A stretch of DNA of 64,000 nt. Origin: Burkholderiaceae bacterium. GTDB lineage: Bacteria > Pseudomonadota > Gammaproteobacteria > Burkholderiales > Burkholderiaceae_C. The translations under genes were made by a program, and so were the position numbers. The stretch is taken from positions 62,001-126,000 of the forward strand of contig JAFALA010000007.1 in the NCBI GenBank assembly GCA_019234815.1, written 5' to 3'. The notes under the pieces were generated by a model. The model did not search any database and was not told the origin of the DNA. It saw nothing but the letters and a program-made list of their open reading frames with translations. Below are positions 16,908 through 26,792 of the stretch, one piece after another (positions within the stretch are counted from its first letter, which is position 1; each line of letters begins with the position of its first letter).

Positions 16908-17363
16908 ATGGTCTCCAATCAGTCATTCCTACTGGTTCGCCGCTTGGCGATAGTCGGCACACTGAGCGTCCTTCTGGGCCTGACCGGGTGCGGAGGGGGG
17001 GACATCGGCCCGGCCGTGACCTTCGATATAGGCCTGATGATCGGCGGCGTGGCTGTCAGTGGTGTTCAGATCGCCCCCGGCCAGACGCAAAGCATTTCCG
17101 TCAACGCCGGCCAATCTATAGAACTCGATGCGAGCGAGCCGGTCCAGTGGACCCTCGATGTCGGCGGCAGTGCGGTCACAGGCAGTGGCACCACCGTGTA
17201 CTATGGCGGCGTGGCTATTACGCAGACCACGGTCAGCAACTCACGTATTCTTATCGACACAGCAGCGGACGCACCTCTTGCGGCGCCTTTGCAGGTCACG
17301 CTCGTGGCCACGTCGACGATCGATGCCACACAGGTCGCAACCATCAATGTGTGGATTAACTGA
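16908..17363 (+). CDS. Small secreted lipoprotein, function unknown
   Basis: The 151-residue protein starts MVSNQSFLLVRRLAIVGTLSVLL and has lipobox LTGC followed by GGGD. The mature part is rich in Val, Thr, Ser and Gly, with likely beta strands and no recognised motif. GAGGG precedes the ATG at 16908. The frame extends upstream, but this start gives a clean signal peptide. It shares the Cys-Gly-Gly start with the two propeller lipoproteins in this region. Confidence 0.65.
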   Translation: MVSNQSFLLVRRLAIVGTLSVLLGLTGCGGGDIGPAVTFDIGLMIGGVAVSGVQIAPGQTQSISVNAGQSIELDASEPVQWTLDVGGSAVTGSGTTVYYGGVAITQTTVSNSRILIDTAADAPLAAPLQVTLVATSTIDATQVATINVWIN

Positions 17364-17678
17364 GATCTGCGTGAACCCCAACCGCGTTCCGAATTGGCTG
17401 AAATGGCGCTATAGCGGACTATGGGCTCAGTAGAGAATCTGATGGCCCAGGTAGACTGATGCCTGGTTGGTTTGTGCCACGCGCGTCGGTCCGCATCTTG
17501 CGGAAAACACGGCGCATTGACCCCCGTGCCTCGCTCAGTGCAAGGCGGGCCGACCTTATTGATCGTCAATCAAACAACGGGGGCTACCCTGCAATACGGC
17601 TTTGAGTTGTCTTGATGGCTGAGGGCAGCGACGTTGTGATGCTGACCCATGTCTCGGGCAAACCGACCACAATGGTAC
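17364..17678. other. Intergenic stretch without recognised content
   Basis: This 315-base gap between convergent genes shows no convincing frame, terminator hairpin or repeat. Short open frames here have no family resemblance. Confidence 0.5.
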
Positions 17679-18533
17679 TCAAGCGTGAGTGCACTGCAAC
17701 TTCAATTCGCCCAGGTTCAGCCCGCTTTGCTGTAGCGCAGCGCTTATCGAGAGTGAATGAAACCCGTCCAACTCTGCCAGGAGGCCGTAGACTTCATCAT
17801 GGGCCGGGAGCCTGTCGAATTTGAAATCCCCGAAGCAATCAGTAACTGCTTCTTGGACGGTGCTTGTACCGAGGATGAGTTTGACCTGTACGCCTTTGAG
17901 GCATTCCAGCACGCCGTGCCGTTCGCCAACAAGGGTCGCTGCAATGAATCGGCTCGTTCTCCTGAAAAGGTTCTTGTAGTAGACGCGGGGGCGCGTATCG
18001 AGGGTGCCTGACACAGGTTGAAGTTTCTCCTGAAGCGCCAAAGCTGTCATCTCTTCGTCGGAACACCGATGTGCCGCCATGGCGCCCGTGGGACAGGCAT
18101 GAGCACATCGAGGCTGCTGCCAACCGGCATCGAGAAGATGGGCATCGAAGTTCCAGAGTTGTGGAACCCGTGCTTGTTCGTTCCAGTGAATTGCGCCGTA
18201 CGGGCATTTCTCCACCAAATCCGTGCGGCCACGCGCAAGCTCCGGCACAAGCAAAACGATGCCGTCGCTACGTTTTTGAACTGCAGGGTCGCGGCCCGCG
18301 CCGCAAGGAGCGGCGTCGCAGTGGTTGCACATCTGGGGGACGTAAGTTACGTCAACGTGGGTGCCCTGGCCCCGGTCGATACGCTCGATCTGGATCCATG
18401 GCGCACCAGAATCTGGGGCGCGATCGGAATAGCCAGGAAAGTCGTTGCGCGCATATTCGTCCATCGTCGCCAACTGGCAGTTGGCGCAGTTGTTGCAAAG
18501 GTCGACGTCGATGACGAGGTTCCACTTTTTCAT
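17679..18533 (-). CDS. Iron-sulfur beta subunit of transhydroxylase-like molybdoenzyme
   Basis: The 284-residue protein has the DMSO-reductase-type ferredoxin fold with clusters bound by CNNCANC (residues 13-19), MCNHCDAAPC, KCPYGAIHW and RCAHACPTGAM. The last 80 or so residues form an additional domain (VKLILGTSTVQEAVTDCFGDFKF), like the carboxypeptidase-regulatory/transthyretin-like tail of the pyrogallol transhydroxylase beta subunit. AAGGAGAG precedes the ATG. It lies 12 bases after the alpha subunit gene and would pass electrons or stabilise the complex. Confidence 0.85.
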   Translation of the reverse strand: MKKWNLVIDVDLCNNCANCQLATMDEYARNDFPGYSDRAPDSGAPWIQIERIDRGQGTHVDVTYVPQMCNHCDAAPCGAGRDPAVQKRSDGIVLLVPELARGRTDLVEKCPYGAIHWNEQARVPQLWNFDAHLLDAGWQQPRCAHACPTGAMAAHRCSDEEMTALALQEKLQPVSGTLDTRPRVYYKNLFRRTSRFIAATLVGERHGVLECLKGVQVKLILGTSTVQEAVTDCFGDFKFDRLPAHDEVYGLLAELDGFHSLSISAALQQSGLNLGELKLQCTHA

Positions 18534-18545
18534 TCTTGCTCTCCT

Positions 18546-21515
18546 TCATGCGGCATGGAACTGCGCCTCGTCCCAGGGTTCGACTTCCACGAGGCAGGAG
18601 TTCGAACCCATGCCATCGGTGCCTTTCATCATGCGCCGGTCAGATGTCAGCAGGTTGAGGCATCCGCCCCGATCGACGGTTCCGTGCGGGGTCTCCAGCA
18701 AATCAATCTCAGCGCTTGATTCGTGCCCCTTGACCACGCCTGATCGAATGCTTGGCGTCAGGTCTGCAGCGCAGATCACCGCTCCACGGTCGTTGAAAAC
18801 ACGGACCAAGCTGTGATGCGAAATGCCGCGCTTTTCGGCATCCTGCGGATTCAAGTTGATGAGCCAATACGCATATCCGTTGATCATCAGCCGGTGTTCC
18901 CGGATTGAATTCAGGAATCCGTTCTTGCCGTCATTGTGGGTATGAAAACTGTAGCGAGAATGGGTGGAAATCATTTGCAGCGGATAACGGCTCACCAGCG
19001 AACTGGTTTGCATGCCTTCCCAAGATGGGATGTACTTGTTGAGCGCGGGACGTTCGTCGTTGTCCGCGCAGTTTCTTGCCAGTGTGGTCGCGACAAATTC
19101 TATTTTTCCTGACGGTGTTTGAAGTCCGTATCCCAACTCTTCAGGGAATTGGCAGGGGAGCGGGAAAGGCTCCGGCACATCTTTCTTGCGTCCCTCTGCA
19201 AACCATTTGAAGTAGGGGGGATCTCGCAAGGCGTCGGATGCCGCAGGCGGAACCACGTAGTAGCCCTTTTCAAGGAATTTCTTCCAGCTGATGCGATTCG
19301 GCAGATCGGATCCGTCGAACACGCGCTTGCACCAGTCAAGTTCCGAGCATCCTTCGGAGAACAGCGCGCCCATGCCGAGACGCTGCAAGATTTCCAGGAA
19401 AATTTGGTAATCGGATTTCGATTCTCCAATCGGCTCGATGCATTTATGTTGCATGACGATCATGCGGTGGTTGAGCTGGGCCTGTGCGTCAAAGCCATAG
19501 CCCCCCGCACCGGCCCACTCGCCGATGTCGTAACGTTCCAATACGGTGCAGGCTGGCAGGATGATGTCGGCAAATTTCGCCTCGCCTTCAAACCAGATCG
19601 ATTGATTGACCACGAACTCCAGTGATTCATGACGGTACGCGTCAATGAATCGACCAGACTTGGCGATGGTTCCAAATGACGATCCACCGTAGCGATACAT
19701 CATGTGCACTTTGGAAAAGCCAGGCATCGGGTACGAATAGGGCGCAAACTGCGCCTCGACGGAAGTTCCGTCCCACAGGTAGCCCTCGGCCTTGCCTTCG
19801 ATGATCGCTTCTGGAAAGCGCTGCCGTGGAATCATCTGCTTGACCGGGTTCATGGTCAGGACATGCGGCATGCGGGTGTAGTTCGAGATGGCCGATGCGG
19901 TCCAATTTAATTCGCCAGAGATGCCTCCTTCTGCGTATCCCGGAAAATAGAACGAAAAATCCAGAGGCGTCCCGGCCTGCAGTCCACCGGCGCCTATGCC
20001 GGGTTTTCCGAGGCCTTGCATCGCCGACAGCAGGATCATGGAGCGGGCCCATTGCGAACCGGTCGCGGTGCGTCCGGCCCCACCTAGCCCAGCGCCGCCA
20101 GCAGCCAGATGGGTTTTCTTGCTCGCCCATAGCCGGGCCAACGCGCGGACAGTGGACGCGGAAACGCCGGTCTCGGCCTCCTGCCATTCCGGGGTTTTTG
20201 GAACACCGTCGTCAACGCCCAGCAGATAGTTTTGCCATTGATCAAACCCGGTCGTCCGCAGCGCGACGTATTCCTTGTCGTAGGTGCCCTCAACAATCCA
20301 GACATGCATGATCGCAAGGGCAAGCGCAGCATCGGTTCCGGGCCTGGGTGCGATCCACTTGCCGCCGAGCAACTGGGCCGTGGCATTGAAGAATGGATCG
20401 ATATGCACCGCCTGGATGCCCAGTTCCTTGTGGGCCCAAAGCCTGCGTTCAGTGCCCTCGGAGCCGGCATAAGCACCGCTGGTCTTCTCTGGATCGGAGG
20501 ACCAATACACGATCAGCTCTGTATTCTTCAGGCAGTCCTCGACGACGCCATAGGGCCCTGGCAAGCCCACGCGCATGCTGTTGCCGTAGTGGTGTTGCGC
20601 ACCCCAATACCAGCCTTCCCAAGAATCTGGGTTGGGGTGCACGCGAGTGAAGCCCACCAGATTGCCAAATCGCAGCATGGCGCTCAGGTAGTACCCGACG
20701 TTGCCCCACTGATGATGCGAACTCTGGTAGATCGCCATGGCGCCAGGGCCATGCTCACGCTTCATGCGTTTGATTTCACTTGCAACGGTGTCGAGCGCTT
20801 CGTCCCAGCTGATGCGGACATAGCCTGATTTCCCGCGGTTCGCGATGTTGCGTTCGCCATTGACGTCGAAGTCCACGCGCTTCATCGGGTAGAGAAGTCG
20901 CTTGTCGGAGTAGACCAAGGACTTGAGCGTCAAGGCGTGTGCGCTGACCGTTGCCTGTCGTCTAGGGCTGAAGCGCTTTCCGCGCGCATGAATGACCCAG
21001 CTTGCCGCGTCACCGTCTTCCAGATCGATGGGTGTGATCCGCACGATCTCTTGTCCCCGTGTGTAGACGAACAGCGGGCCTCCGTTGGTGTTGGTGGTGA
21101 ACCTCGTCGTGCCGTCCTGCATCCGTCGCCCGAATTTCAGGCCAGAGCTCGGAATCCTGTTGAGCAATTGCATGAACCAGACGACCAGGTCGTCGCGGCC
21201 GTCCACGGTGACACGGAATGATTTCGCTGCATTGACAATTTCCGCCTGATCGATAGGCGGTACAAGGAAGATCAGCGCGGTGGCTAGGTCTCGAAACGTC
21301 ATCACGACGTCGGGATTTGGGTGCAGCCCTGCCGATGAGCTGATTCGCCCGCCCTGAATGATGAAGTAGCGACCGATCGAGCCATCCTTGAGGCGGATCT
21401 GGGCAATGCAATTGCGCAGACGGAGGTGGTTTTCCGTTGATGCGCTACGGCGCGCGCTGAGCTTCAATATAGGGGCGAGCGCGGACAAAATGGCCCGCAG
21501 GACTATCTTTTTCAA
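18546..21515 (-). CDS. Transhydroxylase-like molybdopterin oxidoreductase alpha subunit with SCP2-like N-terminus
   Basis: The 989-residue protein belongs to the DMSO reductase superfamily. The segment SSHHQWGN (His267/268) and NPDSWEGW (Asp297-Ser298) match the active-site His and the Asp-Ser pair of pyrogallol-phloroglucinol transhydroxylase, where Ser ligates molybdenum. As in that enzyme there is no N-terminal Fe-S motif. The first 125 residues resemble an SCP2 sterol-carrier domain (RLKDGSIGRYFIIQGGRISS; DQAEIVNAAKSFRVTVDG), a fusion absent from the known enzyme. No Tat signal is visible, so it is probably cytoplasmic. Translation likely begins at a TTG after GGAG. Substrate may be resorcinol, pyrogallol or a bulkier phenol. 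Confidence 0.82.
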   Translation of the reverse strand: MKKIVLRAILSALAPILKLSARRSASTENHLRLRNCIAQIRLKDGSIGRYFIIQGGRISSSAGLHPNPDVVMTFRDLATALIFLVPPIDQAEIVNAAKSFRVTVDGRDDLVVWFMQLLNRIPSSGLKFGRRMQDGTTRFTTNTNGGPLFVYTRGQEIVRITPIDLEDGDAASWVIHARGKRFSPRRQATVSAHALTLKSLVYSDKRLLYPMKRVDFDVNGERNIANRGKSGYVRISWDEALDTVASEIKRMKREHGPGAMAIYQSSHHQWGNVGYYLSAMLRFGNLVGFTRVHPNPDSWEGWYWGAQHHYGNSMRVGLPGPYGVVEDCLKNTELIVYWSSDPEKTSGAYAGSEGTERRLWAHKELGIQAVHIDPFFNATAQLLGGKWIAPRPGTDAALALAIMHVWIVEGTYDKEYVALRTTGFDQWQNYLLGVDDGVPKTPEWQEAETGVSASTVRALARLWASKKTHLAAGGAGLGGAGRTATGSQWARSMILLSAMQGLGKPGIGAGGLQAGTPLDFSFYFPGYAEGGISGELNWTASAISNYTRMPHVLTMNPVKQMIPRQRFPEAIIEGKAEGYLWDGTSVEAQFAPYSYPMPGFSKVHMMYRYGGSSFGTIAKSGRFIDAYRHESLEFVVNQSIWFEGEAKFADIILPACTVLERYDIGEWAGAGGYGFDAQAQLNHRMIVMQHKCIEPIGESKSDYQIFLEILQRLGMGALFSEGCSELDWCKRVFDGSDLPNRISWKKFLEKGYYVVPPAASDALRDPPYFKWFAEGRKKDVPEPFPLPCQFPEELGYGLQTPSGKIEFVATTLARNCADNDERPALNKYIPSWEGMQTSSLVSRYPLQMISTHSRYSFHTHNDGKNGFLNSIREHRLMINGYAYWLINLNPQDAEKRGISHHSLVRVFNDRGAVICAADLTPSIRSGVVKGHESSAEIDLLETPHGTVDRGGCLNLLTSDRRMMKGTDGMGSNSCLVEVEPWDEAQFHAA

Positions 21516-21595
21516 GATGCATGTCTCCGTGTTTTATGACCCTGCCAAGGTTGGCATTACGGATCACGACCTTGTTTGATTGTCGTCAAAATAAA

Positions 21596-21642
21596 CACTT
21601 GTGTCAAAATGACATGAGTGTTCAAGTTGTACATGATGTACA
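21596..21642. promoter_or_regulatory. Two palindromes between the transhydroxylase and dioxygenase genes
   Basis: CACTTGTGTCA-AAA-TGACATGAGTG at 21596-21620 is an imperfect palindrome (9 of 11 arm positions pair). TGTACATGATGTACA at 21628-21642 has perfect 6-base arms. They lie in the 230-base divergent gap and are candidate operators for a shared regulator. No regulator gene is adjacent. Confidence 0.45.
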
Positions 21643-21745
21643 TGGCGCCAGGAATTGATGAGTGCCAGTCCTCTTTTGGGGGCATCGCGAAAGCCAATTA
21701 AGCATGCGGAAAGCCATCCGCCTCATGAGACAAAGGAGTTAATTC

Positions 21746-22741
21746 ATGGCAACTTCACACGACATTTCGGCGTTCGGCCTCTTCGACCAAGTGCGAATGG
21801 GCTATGTGGTCATTGCCTCGCGCCGACTTGATAATTGGCGGAGCTTGCTGGAGGACGGTATCGGCATGCATGTTGTTCAGTCGGCGTCGGGTTTGACTTG
21901 CCGCATGGACGACCATGCTTGTCGGATAGCGATCAAGCAGCTTGATGGTGAGGATGAAGATTTGCTCACACTCGGGCTGGAGTTGACCTCGACTCGGGCA
22001 TTGGGGGAGGTACTGCGGCGGCTGCAAAGCCAACATATTGAAGTGAAGGAACTTAAAGGCGGCGAGACTACTGAAATGGGTGTGGACCGTGCCTGGCGCT
22101 TTACCGGCCCCAAGGGCATGCAAATTGAGTTGTTCGTTTCGCCTCCGGTTCAGGCGGCCCATCTTCAGATGAAGGCAAGCGGGTTTGTGACCGGGGAGCT
22201 CGGCTTTGGTCACATGGCTATCGTGACGCGCAGGCCGCAAAGCATGCTGCAGTTCTGGCAGAGCGTTTTCGACATGCGTCTCTCCGACGAGGTGCATGAG
22301 CGCATATCGGGATTGCCGCTTGAATTCAGCTTTCTGCGCTTCAACAAGCGACACCATTCAATTGCATTCGGATCAACGGCTGGTTTGAAACTGAATCCAT
22401 TCAGGACCAGGATCCAGCACCTGGAAGTCCAGGTCGCATCGCTAGAGGACTTGAGGCAGGCGTATGAGCGGTGCTGCGAGCTGGGTTTTTCCATCACAAT
22501 GGAAGTCGGGCAGCATGCCAACGATCGGGCGGTTTCCTTCTATGTAAAGACCCCCAGCGGATTTGATCTGGAATGCGGGTGGAACCCCATTGCTGTCGAC
22601 GAAGCTACCTGGACGCCAAAAGTGTGGGATCGGATCAGCTCGTGGGGGCACAGACAGGATGGAGTAACTTTATGGGATAGCGTCAATCGCTTTGGAACAG
22701 CGCTTGCATCGCTTACCAAGAAGGAGTTTTCGCCGTTGTGA
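21746..22741 (+). CDS. Type I extradiol catechol dioxygenase (BphC/HsaC-like)
   Basis: The 331-residue protein has two vicinal-oxygen-chelate domains. The iron ligands His156 (GFGHMAI), His225 (IQHLEVQV) and Glu276 (GFDLECGW) are all in the catalytic second domain, with His203/204 and Tyr266 (YVKTPSGF) at the usual second-shell positions. It would cleave the ring of a catechol meta to a hydroxyl with O2. AAAGGAG precedes the ATG. It is divergent from the transhydroxylase-like genes, which could supply its hydroxylated substrate. Confidence 0.88.
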   Translation: MATSHDISAFGLFDQVRMGYVVIASRRLDNWRSLLEDGIGMHVVQSASGLTCRMDDHACRIAIKQLDGEDEDLLTLGLELTSTRALGEVLRRLQSQHIEVKELKGGETTEMGVDRAWRFTGPKGMQIELFVSPPVQAAHLQMKASGFVTGELGFGHMAIVTRRPQSMLQFWQSVFDMRLSDEVHERISGLPLEFSFLRFNKRHHSIAFGSTAGLKLNPFRTRIQHLEVQVASLEDLRQAYERCCELGFSITMEVGQHANDRAVSFYVKTPSGFDLECGWNPIAVDEATWTPKVWDRISSWGHRQDGVTLWDSVNRFGTALASLTKKEFSPL

Positions 22742-22781
22742 CGGCTTTGCGTTTCCTGCCTCGGCGCATGTGCATGGTGGG

Positions 22782-23021
22782 CTAGATTGAATTTGAGGCG
22801 GCTGCGATGCAATGGGTTTCGATGCCGCGCTCTTCAATATCTAATGCCATGATGACGCTGTTGCGTCCTGCGGCCTTCGCCATATACAAGGCTGCGTCGG
22901 CCGCGCCAGGGTACTCGCTAACGTATCTCCGGGCATGACGAATTCGACACCCGCGCTGAACGTGCAGTGCGGGCCTTCTTTTGGCGATCGTTCGACCGCG
23001 AATCAGTTTCTGTGCCAACAA
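22782..23021 (-). pseudogene. GGDEF-domain C-terminal remnant, frameshifted
   Basis: One minus frame reads AADAALYMAKAAGRNSVIMA, the classic end of a diguanylate cyclase domain. A second frame just upstream reads SAGVEFVMPGD, which corresponds to the preceding SIGVA strand. The GG(D/E)EF motif itself is absent. It is a decayed fragment lying between the dioxygenase and chemoreceptor genes. Confidence 0.65.
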
Positions 23022-23045
23022 CCAGCCGCCAGTTGCGCAATTTGC

Positions 23046-24605
23046 CTAGGCGAGGCGGAATGCCGCAATAGTGGATGCCAGGCGCTTGGTCTGTTCCTGC
23101 AAGCTTTCTGCCGCCGCGGCAGATTGTTCGACCAGTGCCGCATTTTGCTGGGTCACCTGGTCGAGTTCGCTCATAGACTGGTTGACCGCAACAATTTCCT
23201 GACTCTGTTCCCGGGCTGCGGCATTGATCTCGGCAACGATATCGGCCAGGCGTTTGATGTGCCCCAGCATTTCCTGCATGGTGCTGCCTGCGTCGTTGAC
23301 CAGTGTCGAGCCGGTGTCTACTTTTTCAACACTGTGGTTGATCAGGTTCTTGATTTCCTTTGCAGCCTGGGCTGAGTGATGCGCCAGGGCTCGTACTTCG
23401 CTGGCTACGACGGCGAAGCCGCGACCCTGCTCGCCGGCCCGGGCAGCTTCCACGGCCGCGTTGAGCGAAAGAATATTGGTCTGGAATGCGATCCCGTCGA
23501 TGGTGCTGATGATGTCGGCAATTCGCCGTGAGCTGTCGCTGATCTCGGCCATCGTGACCACGACGCGCTCCACCACCAGTCCGCCGCGGTGCATCACATT
23601 GGCCGCTGACTGGGCCAGTCCGGCCGCCGTGGCTGCCGCATCGGCGGTCTGGTGCGCGTGGCCGGTGATCTGCTCGAGGGCCGCTGCAGTGCGTTGCAGA
23701 TTGGCCGCCATTTCTTCGGTGCGCTGGCTCAGGTCCACATTGCCAATGGCGATTTCGCTGCTGGCGGTGTCAATGCTGGTGGTCGCCTGGCTGACCAGTC
23801 CAATGGTCTGGCGCAGGGAACCAATGGTCCGCCCCAATGAATCCAGCAGGCTGTGGCGTACGTCGGCGTTGATGTCCACGGTCAGATCGCCGTTTGCCAC
23901 TGCGTCCAGTCCGGCCACTGCAATGGCAGGGTCACCTCCCAGTTGGCTGTGCAAGTTGCGTGCGACACCCAAGCTGATGACCCAAACCACCAGAAATACC
24001 GCGGCGCTGACCAACAATGCGATCCAGGTCACGCGTCGAACTGCAGCCTCCGTGTCTTCGGTATACAGCCCGGCGCCCACGAGCATATCCCAGCCCTTGA
24101 TGCGCATGACATATTGAAGTTTCGAAATGGGTACGGTACTGCCGGGGCGCGGATATACGGTATCCACGAAGGCCCGCCCATCCAGTCCGTTGCGTGCCGC
24201 ATTGATGAGCTCGCTCACCACGTCCTGCCCGTGGCTGTCGAGCACCTTGCCCAGCATGATCTGCCCTGTCCATCCGGGTTCGAAGGGATGCATCACGCCT
24301 TCACCGTTCATGCGCCAAATGTAGAAATAGCCGTCGTTGTCGGCGCCGAATCTGGCCCCTTTGATCGCCAACGCGGCGGCCTTGAGTGCATCTTCCTCAG
24401 GCAGTTCGCCCTTGGCGGCACGTTCCTGGTAGGCCTGGATGGTTGAAGCCGCCGTGCGTACCGCCGACATCAGTTCCAGCCGCATCCCTTCGGAAATGTA
24501 GGCTCGGGCGATCCAGGTCGCGTAGCTGGCCAGCAGGACCACGCCAAGCAAGGGGACGGCAACAAGTAGGATGATTTTCTGGCGTAGGGTGAATCGTTTG
24601 AACAT
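23046..24605 (-). CDS. Methyl-accepting chemotaxis protein with single Cache domain
   Basis: The 519-residue receptor has a first membrane helix (about 10-33), a periplasmic sCache_2-type domain ([23 protein letters not shown]), a second helix (about 193-215), a HAMP region and a signalling domain with the conserved hairpin tip [26 protein letters not shown]. There is no C-terminal CheR-binding pentapeptide. Cache_2 receptors often sense small organic acids. It follows the lactate and FUSC genes on the same strand, so lactate or an aromatic acid is a reasonable guess. Confidence 0.92.
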   Translation of the reverse strand: MFKRFTLRQKIILLVAVPLLGVVLLASYATWIARAYISEGMRLELMSAVRTAASTIQAYQERAAKGELPEEDALKAAALAIKGARFGADNDGYFYIWRMNGEGVMHPFEPGWTGQIMLGKVLDSHGQDVVSELINAARNGLDGRAFVDTVYPRPGSTVPISKLQYVMRIKGWDMLVGAGLYTEDTEAAVRRVTWIALLVSAAVFLVVWVISLGVARNLHSQLGGDPAIAVAGLDAVANGDLTVDINADVRHSLLDSLGRTIGSLRQTIGLVSQATTSIDTASSEIAIGNVDLSQRTEEMAANLQRTAAALEQITGHAHQTADAAATAAGLAQSAANVMHRGGLVVERVVVTMAEISDSSRRIADIISTIDGIAFQTNILSLNAAVEAARAGEQGRGFAVVASEVRALAHHSAQAAKEIKNLINHSVEKVDTGSTLVNDAGSTMQEMLGHIKRLADIVAEINAAAREQSQEIVAVNQSMSELDQVTQQNAALVEQSAAAAESLQEQTKRLASTIAAFRLA

Positions 24606-24647
24606 GGCTGCAAGGTCTCCGTGTGAGCTGTCGCTTTGAGGTGGGAA

Positions 24648-26792
24648 TCATCGGAACGGCTTGGTTGCCAAGCCCTTCATGACGGGCGCGCATGCAGCCA
24701 TCAAGTGGCTGACATGAACCTCAAGAAATGATGTTGAGGGCGCCCTGGGCGGTATGTCTACGTTTGGGCTCGGGCTTGAGTCGGAAGCCCGCCATCCTGG
24801 CAAGGCGAGGTGCCGGGCCAGCAACTCCAGTTCAAGTCGTCCATTCAGGTCCGATCCGTTCAGGATCTGGCACTCCACCAAGGCGCCAGACCCAATCAGC
24901 GCGCGCAGACGCTTCACGGCCAGCGTCAACAGAGCAATCCGACGCCGGTGAACAAAAGGTTCCAGGCGAAGCGTCCGATTCGCCGTTTCCAATTCGTCGA
25001 TCGAGGTGCACGCGCGACGTCGCGAATTGCTTAGGGCCTGCCTATTCATGTGACTCCCGGAGGCCGTGGATATGAGCAATTCGCTCCAATAGGCACGGGT
25101 GGCATTCAATGCGCGCTCCGCAGTGTCCGCCAGGCGATGTCGTTCCCAATCTGGCCAAAGCAGCATGCTCGCCGTCATACCGATGGCGGCTCCGGCCAGG
25201 CTGTTAACCAGGCGGGATAGTGCAAGCTCCCATGAAGGTGCCATGGGAGCGCCAAGTTGCGCGACCAGCACGAATTGCGGGGTCAGGAACAGGACATAGG
25301 ACAGATAACTGACGAGCCGTCCAGCCAGGGTGCCGATCGACAATGGGAACAGCGCAGCTGCAAGCCACATCCGCGTCGGCAGCAAGGCTTCCAGACCCGT
25401 CGCCAGCATCGCGCCCAATGCCGTACCGGCGAGTCTTTGCAATGAGATTTGGGCCGTACGGCCAACGCTGGGCTGCATCACGAACAAGGTGGTGATCACC
25501 AGCCAATTGCCTTGCCGGTCGTCGCTCAGATGGGCAATGGCCACTGCCACGGCGGCTGATACCGCTACCCGGCCCGCGTACCGGATCTCCGGGCCCTTGC
25601 GGATCAGCAATGCGCGCCATGGTTGACGCCAGGCGGGCTTCGGGCTGGGCGCCGCCATGTCGGTGCTCGCAGCGCGGCGCTCCACGCGGCCAAAGTCGAC
25701 TCCACTTGCTTGGTTTGTGAGCGCCACGTGGGGCTCGCGGGCCAGCAATGCCATTTCGCTGATCAAGCAAGCGCAGAGTTGCAGCCATTCTTGAGGTAAG
25801 AGGTCCTCGAAGTCTTGCAGCAGCAGGGCCACATGCAACTGGACCAGATGGTGGCAGTCGTCGATACGCTGCTGCCATTCCATCGCATCGATGGCTCGCG
25901 ATTCCATCGCGATGATCCGAGCGCGCAGCTGGATCAGTTGGGCCAGGTCGTGCAGCACCGGGCCCACGCAGGCGCGCTGCGCGGCCGAAGGGCCACGTTG
26001 ACCGGGTTGCAGCAAGCTGTCCAAGGCGGCAAGCAGTGCCATCATGCGATCTCCGGCGCAATGCCATGTCCGGCACGCCAGCGCCGCGGGCGCCGGAAGT
26101 TTCGCGGCGAGCTGGCTCAGGGCGTCCAGCCGTTGTCGCAAGATGGCGCGGCCGGGCGCCGATGGCTGCAGCCAGGGGCTGGGCTTGTTCCGCAGCGAGT
26201 CCAGCTGCAGCGCCATGGCGTGATAGAACATGAAGCCCAAGCGACGCGCACTGGTTTCGGGGTTCGCCTGCCATAACAGCACGTTGGCAGCGGCAGCCCA
26301 CGCCGCGCCGGCCGCAAATGCCAGCGCGTAGTGGAGCGCGTGCACCCCGCCTGCCGCTGGAAAGGTCGCCGAGACTGCAAATGCCGATGCAGTCAGCAAG
26401 CCCCATAGACTCAGGTCCTTGCGCCAGAGCCGCAAACCACAGCCCAAGAGGGTTGCCGTCAACACGCCCAGGACCAAGCCAACAGGCCAGGTCCGCAGCC
26501 AGATGGCCAACCCTGAGCTGGCGGCGCCCAGCAGCGCATAGGTCAAGCTTTGGCGAAGCCGTGAGGGCGTGGAATCGGTGGGCAGATCGACCAGACAGCA
26601 CCAGAAGGCTGCGATTGTGGACCAGCACAACAGGGGGTTTCTCAGCAGCAGGGCCAGGAACGCCGGGATGGCGCAAATCAGACCGCCGCGACTGGCGTCA
26701 GCCCAGGGAACCTGTCGGGACATGCGCAGGAGCCTGTGCGCGGCGGCCTGGGCAAATTTGCGAATCCGTGCCATGGTCAGCAGGCCCGGCAT
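24648..26792 (-). CDS. FUSC family (AaeB-like) aromatic-acid exporter
   Basis: The 714-residue inner-membrane protein has two blocks of about five to six hydrophobic helices separated by a soluble region (about 170-400), and the C-terminal block GNWLVITTLFVMQPSVGRTAQISLQRLAGTALGAML is typical of FUSC proteins. The family exports fusaric and p-hydroxybenzoic acids. The start ATG at 26792 directly follows the lutC stop; an internal ATG at 26774 is also possible. No membrane-fusion protein gene is next to it. Confidence 0.83.
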   Translation of the reverse strand: MPGLLTMARIRKFAQAAAHRLLRMSRQVPWADASRGGLICAIPAFLALLLRNPLLCWSTIAAFWCCLVDLPTDSTPSRLRQSLTYALLGAASSGLAIWLRTWPVGLVLGVLTATLLGCGLRLWRKDLSLWGLLTASAFAVSATFPAAGGVHALHYALAFAAGAAWAAAANVLLWQANPETSARRLGFMFYHAMALQLDSLRNKPSPWLQPSAPGRAILRQRLDALSQLAAKLPAPAALACRTWHCAGDRMMALLAALDSLLQPGQRGPSAAQRACVGPVLHDLAQLIQLRARIIAMESRAIDAMEWQQRIDDCHHLVQLHVALLLQDFEDLLPQEWLQLCACLISEMALLAREPHVALTNQASGVDFGRVERRAASTDMAAPSPKPAWRQPWRALLIRKGPEIRYAGRVAVSAAVAVAIAHLSDDRQGNWLVITTLFVMQPSVGRTAQISLQRLAGTALGAMLATGLEALLPTRMWLAAALFPLSIGTLAGRLVSYLSYVLFLTPQFVLVAQLGAPMAPSWELALSRLVNSLAGAAIGMTASMLLWPDWERHRLADTAERALNATRAYWSELLISTASGSHMNRQALSNSRRRACTSIDELETANRTLRLEPFVHRRRIALLTLAVKRLRALIGSGALVECQILNGSDLNGRLELELLARHLALPGWRASDSSPSPNVDIPPRAPSTSFLEVHVSHLMAACAPVMKGLATKPFR

